DNA from: Anaerolineales bacterium | GTDB taxonomy: Bacteria; Chloroflexota; Anaerolineae; Anaerolineales; Villigracilaceae | Length of the DNA: 8,304 bases | Assembly: GCA_020847355.1 (NCBI GenBank) | Contig: JADLCG010000043.1 | Coordinates: 1-8,304, forward strand | Reading direction: 5' to 3' | In this document: one piece after another, positions 5,577-8,304 of the stretch | How positions within the stretch are numbered: position 1 is the stretch's first letter | Layout: each line of letters opens with the position of its first letter | Notes under the pieces: model-generated | Databases searched by the model: none | What the model saw: the letters and a program-made list of their open reading frames with translations, nothing else | Told to the model about the DNA's origin: nothing | Translations under genes and position numbers: made by a program

Positions 5577-7127
5577 ATGTCTATTGTGCCATCCATGCTC
5601 CCGGATTTTCGAGTCCGCCAAAGAGATTATCTCCTCGAAATCTCGCGCTTGCTCACCCAAGAATTGGATTTGGAAAAGCTACTCGCGCGCATTTTACGTT
5701 TTTCGATTGAGATGTTAGCCGGGCAGGCGGGGATCATTGCGCTCAAACAACCCGACGGCTGGCGCGTCGTCACGGCGCATGGCATCGCCCCGGCATTTCT
5801 CTCCTACCTAACCCCGCTCTTAGCGGAGGAAAAAGTCCGCGAGTTGGACGTGACCGAACTCAACCGCATGTTAAAGGAATTGACCTACACCGCCAGCATG
5901 GGTTTACTAAACGGCACAGGTTTGCCCCTCGCCACACGCGGACAAGTGATCGGCGTGATCTTCATCTTCCGCAACTATGCCGATCTTTTCACCCCCAACG
6001 ACCGCATCCTCTTGCAATCCTTTGCCGACCAAGCCGCAATTGCCGTGCTCAACGCGCAACTATACGGGCAAGTGACTTTTGAAAAGCAAAAACTCGACGC
6101 GCTTCTCGAATCTGCCGCAGATGGCATCTTGATTCTGGATGCGGAATTAAATATTGAAAGATGTAATGGGGCGTTTGAAAAGCTCTCCAACCAAACCCGC
6201 GCCGAGATCCTCACTAAAAATCACAAAGCCGTTATCAAATGGAAGAAAAAGCCGCAAGGCAATACGCTGGAAGAATCTATCGCTAATCACTGGCCCCTCA
6301 CGCCAGATGAAGCGCTATACATCGAAGGCGATTTGGAACGCCCATCTCACCAGCCTTTGCCGGTAGGGATAACCTACGCCCCATTAGTTAATGAAGAAGG
6401 CAAACTTCGCAACGTGCTGGTCAGCGTGCGCGATATTACGCACTTTCGCACAGCGGACGAATTGAAAGCGACTTTCGTCTCTATCGTCAGCCACGAATTA
6501 CGCACGCCAGTCGCGTTGATCAAAGGCTATGCTTCTACATTGCGGCGCGATGACGCAAAATGGGACAAACGCACGATCAGCGATTCGCTGGCGGTAATCG
6601 AAGAAGAAGCGGATCGCCTTTCCAAAATGGTTGACGATTTACTCGACGCCTCGCGCCTGCAAGCTGGAGGCTTGAGCTTGAACCAAGCCGATGTCGCCTT
6701 ACCCAGCCTGGCGTTAAGAGTGAGCGAGCGGTTTTCGTCTCAGGCGCCAAAACACAAAATCAACGTCAACTTTCCTAAAGATTTTCCGATCATCCTAGGA
6801 GATGAAACGCGCTTGGAGCAGGTTTTATCTAACCTTGTCTCAAATTCATTGAAGTACGCGCCGCAAGGCGAAATTAAAATTAGCGGCGAAGCGCTCCCCG
6901 ATCAAGTGGTCGTATGCGTCAGCGATGAAGGCCCGGGCATCGCCGCCAAAGACCTGCCGCACGTCTTTGATCGCTTCTATCGTTCGACAAACGCAGTGAA
7001 GCACACCAAAGGCGCAGGGCTGGGGCTGTACCTCACGCGTGAAATTATAGAGGCGCACGGCGGGCATATCTGGGCAGACCCTAACCCCGAGGCGGGCGCA
7101 AGAATTTGTTTTTCACTTCCGAGATAA
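5577..7127 (+). CDS. Soluble GAF-PAS sensor histidine kinase
   Basis: The 516-residue protein autophosphorylates a histidine in response to an unknown cytoplasmic signal and should pass phosphate to a response regulator. A GAF-like sensor spans about residues 15-165 and ends in the typical FTPNDRILLQSFADQAAIAV helix. A PAS-like domain lies at about 172-290 (LLESAADGILILDAELNIERCN; VSVRDITHF). The HisKA domain has the H-box SHELRTP (305-311, phospho-acceptor H306). The HATPase domain has the N-box (NLVSNSLKYAP, N419/N423), the G1 box DEGPGI (450-455), the F box FDRFYRS (464-470) and the G2 box GAGLGL (479-484). No transmembrane segment or signal peptide is present. No response regulator is adjacent on the visible side, so it looks orphan here. 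The ATG at 5577 lacks a Shine-Dalgarno sequence; the next in-frame ATG (5595) also lacks one, so the longer form is kept. The ligand is not predictable. Confidence 0.93.
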   Translation: MSIVPSMLPDFRVRQRDYLLEISRLLTQELDLEKLLARILRFSIEMLAGQAGIIALKQPDGWRVVTAHGIAPAFLSYLTPLLAEEKVRELDVTELNRMLKELTYTASMGLLNGTGLPLATRGQVIGVIFIFRNYADLFTPNDRILLQSFADQAAIAVLNAQLYGQVTFEKQKLDALLESAADGILILDAELNIERCNGAFEKLSNQTRAEILTKNHKAVIKWKKKPQGNTLEESIANHWPLTPDEALYIEGDLERPSHQPLPVGITYAPLVNEEGKLRNVLVSVRDITHFRTADELKATFVSIVSHELRTPVALIKGYASTLRRDDAKWDKRTISDSLAVIEEEADRLSKMVDDLLDASRLQAGGLSLNQADVALPSLALRVSERFSSQAPKHKINVNFPKDFPIILGDETRLEQVLSNLVSNSLKYAPQGEIKISGEALPDQVVVCVSDEGPGIAAKDLPHVFDRFYRSTNAVKHTKGAGLGLYLTREIIEAHGGHIWADPNPEAGARICFSLPR

Positions 7128-7154
7128 ATAACCCAAACCCATCTTCCATATTGA

Positions 7155-7159
7155 AAGGA
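7155..7159 (+). promoter_or_regulatory. Ribosome binding site of pepF
   Basis: AAGGA lies 7 bases before the ATG at 7167, within the 39-base gap after the kinase stop codon (TAA, 7125-7127). No terminator hairpin or clear promoter is visible in the gap, which favours cotranscription with the kinase. Confidence 0.75.
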
Positions 7160-7166
7160 TTAAAGC

Positions 7167-8304
7167 ATGTCTCCATCCATCCCCCTACGCAAGCAGGTCG
7201 CCAAAAAATATACTTGGAATGCGGAAAGCGTTTTCAAATCTTCAAAAGAATGGGAGGCGGCGCTTCAAGCTGTATTAAAAGATATTCCGAAAGTGAAAAG
7301 CCACGCCGGAAAATTGAGCGAAAGCGCCGAGGCTTTATTAGCCGGTCTGCGCGCCGTTGAAGATATTTTTAGCCGCGCGCAAACAATTTTCATGTACGCG
7401 CAATTTTTATACGCGGTAGATACCGCCGATCAGAAAGCGGCGGAATTGGTAGGCAAAGCGCAAAATATGTTCGGTCAGGTTGCAGGCGCCGCTTCTTTTG
7501 TCAACCCGGAATTATTGCAAATTGGAACAAGCGTCCTCAACCAGTGGATGAAAGAAAACTCTGCTTTAGCCGTTTACAAGCAATACTTTGACGATCTCTT
7601 CCGTCAGCAGGCGCACGTTCGTTCCGGCGAGGTAGAAGAACTCTTGGGAATGTTGGGCGAGCCATTTGGCGGACCTTCTTCTTCGAGCAGTATGCTGGTC
7701 AACGCCGATTTCAAATTTGCCCCAGCCAAAAATAGCAAAGGTAAAAAAGTCGAGGTGACGCAAGGCAACTATCACACCGCCTTGATGGAAGACCCAGACC
7801 GCACTGTGCGAAAAACCGCCTTTGAAAGCTATCACGATAAGCACCTTGAATTCAAAAACACCTTGGCGACCAATTTATCCAGTTCGATTTCAGCCAACGT
7901 CTTCAACATGCGGGCGAGAAAGTTTGAAACCACTCTGTCTGCTTCGCTCTTCAACAACAACATCCCCGAAGAAGTTTTTCATAATTTGATCAATACCTTC
8001 AAAAAGAAATTGCCAGTTTGGCATCGTTATTTTGAATTACGGCGCAAAGCGCTTAAATTGAAAGAGATTCAATATTACGACATGTGGGCGCCGATTGCCA
8101 AAAAGAAAACTAAAATTCCATTTGAAAAAGCCGTAGAGTTGATCTGTGAAAGTCTCGCGCCGCTGGGTAAAGAGTATGTGGAAACTGTGCGGCAAGGTTG
8201 TTTGAAAGATCGCTGGGTGGATTCAACCGTCAATCAAGGCAAGATGAACGGCGCATTCTCCTATGGCGCGCCCGGCACGCATCCTTTTATTATGATGTCT
8301 TATA
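7167..8304 (+). CDS. pepF: Oligoendopeptidase F, M3 family (C-terminus outside window)
   Basis: The visible 379 codons match the N-terminal two thirds of M3B oligoendopeptidases, which are usually about 600 residues. These are cytoplasmic zinc enzymes that cut short peptides. Family marks are the opening YTWNAESVFKSSKEWE (residues 15-30) and a helical N-terminal region with FDDLFRQQAHVRSGEVEELL (141-160). The segment MEDPDRTVRKTAFESYHD (207-224) corresponds to the family's D-R-x-V-R-x-x-A-F motif. GKMNGAFSYG (358-367) is the stretch that precedes the active site. The HExxH zinc motif should lie roughly a dozen residues beyond the last visible residues, PFIMMSY, so catalytic competence cannot be judged. 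The start is fixed by AAGGA 7 bases upstream. The gene follows the kinase by 39 bases, but no functional link between them is evident. Confidence 0.93.
   Translation, partial: MSPSIPLRKQVAKKYTWNAESVFKSSKEWEAALQAVLKDIPKVKSHAGKLSESAEALLAGLRAVEDIFSRAQTIFMYAQFLYAVDTADQKAAELVGKAQNMFGQVAGAASFVNPELLQIGTSVLNQWMKENSALAVYKQYFDDLFRQQAHVRSGEVEELLGMLGEPFGGPSSSSSMLVNADFKFAPAKNSKGKKVEVTQGNYHTALMEDPDRTVRKTAFESYHDKHLEFKNTLATNLSSSISANVFNMRARKFETTLSASLFNNNIPEEVFHNLINTFKKKLPVWHRYFELRRKALKLKEIQYYDMWAPIAKKKTKIPFEKAVELICESLAPLGKEYVETVRQGCLKDRWVDSTVNQGKMNGAFSYGAPGTHPFIMMSY

Noticed and set aside
5975..7067. Minus-strand frames at 5975-6214 and 6846-7067.
   Set aside because: They lie entirely opposite conserved GAF, PAS and HATPase coding sequence of the kinase and have no supporting start signal.
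7106..7360. Open frame of 84 codons overlapping the kinase end and the pepF start.
   Set aside because: It is out of frame with both genes, has no family resemblance, and competes with the well-supported pepF start at 7167.
7566..7844. Minus-strand frame of 92 codons inside pepF.
   Set aside because: It is antisense to well-conserved PepF sequence and is best explained as a shadow frame.

Overview
The window holds three genes and almost no non-coding DNA. A very long gene on the minus strand fills positions 1-5404 and runs off the left edge. A 172-base divergent promoter region follows. Two plus-strand genes come next: a soluble sensor histidine kinase (5577-7127) and the first two thirds of an oligoendopeptidase F (7167 to the right edge). 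Base composition is close to balanced. A giant secreted protein made of DUF11-like and SdrD_B-like domains beside a GAF-PAS kinase and a PepF peptidase resembles chromosomes of Chloroflexota, class Anaerolineae. That placement rests on remembered protein style and is an inference; no rRNA or other marker gene is present.

Positions 1-5404, minus strand: a single uninterrupted reading frame of at least 1801 codons. I checked the frame at the start, at about 4300, 3100 and 1600, and at the window edge, and it is continuous. The protein starts with a Sec-type signal peptide. About 950 residues of DUF11-like beta-sandwich domains follow, ending in a distinctive cysteine-containing module. Then come at least five SdrD_B-like repeats of 188-199 residues, the fifth cut by the edge. 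This is an exported structural or adhesive surface protein. Its anchoring signal would be at the missing C-terminus.

Positions 5405-5576: the divergent intergenic region. The giant gene has a near-consensus promoter (TTGACC, 17 bases, TAGAAT) and a good ribosome binding site. The kinase side has only weak promoter candidates, a small inverted repeat, and no ribosome binding site, so its transcript may be leaderless.

Positions 5577-8304: the kinase and pepF lie 39 bases apart on the same strand and may be cotranscribed. The kinase has all the catalytic boxes but no membrane segment, and no response regulator is visible. PepF is cut about a dozen residues before its expected HExxH zinc site.

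No RNA gene, CRISPR array, insertion sequence, phage gene or defence gene is visible. The most notable content is the architecture of the giant protein, especially signs that its repeats were duplicated as pairs.
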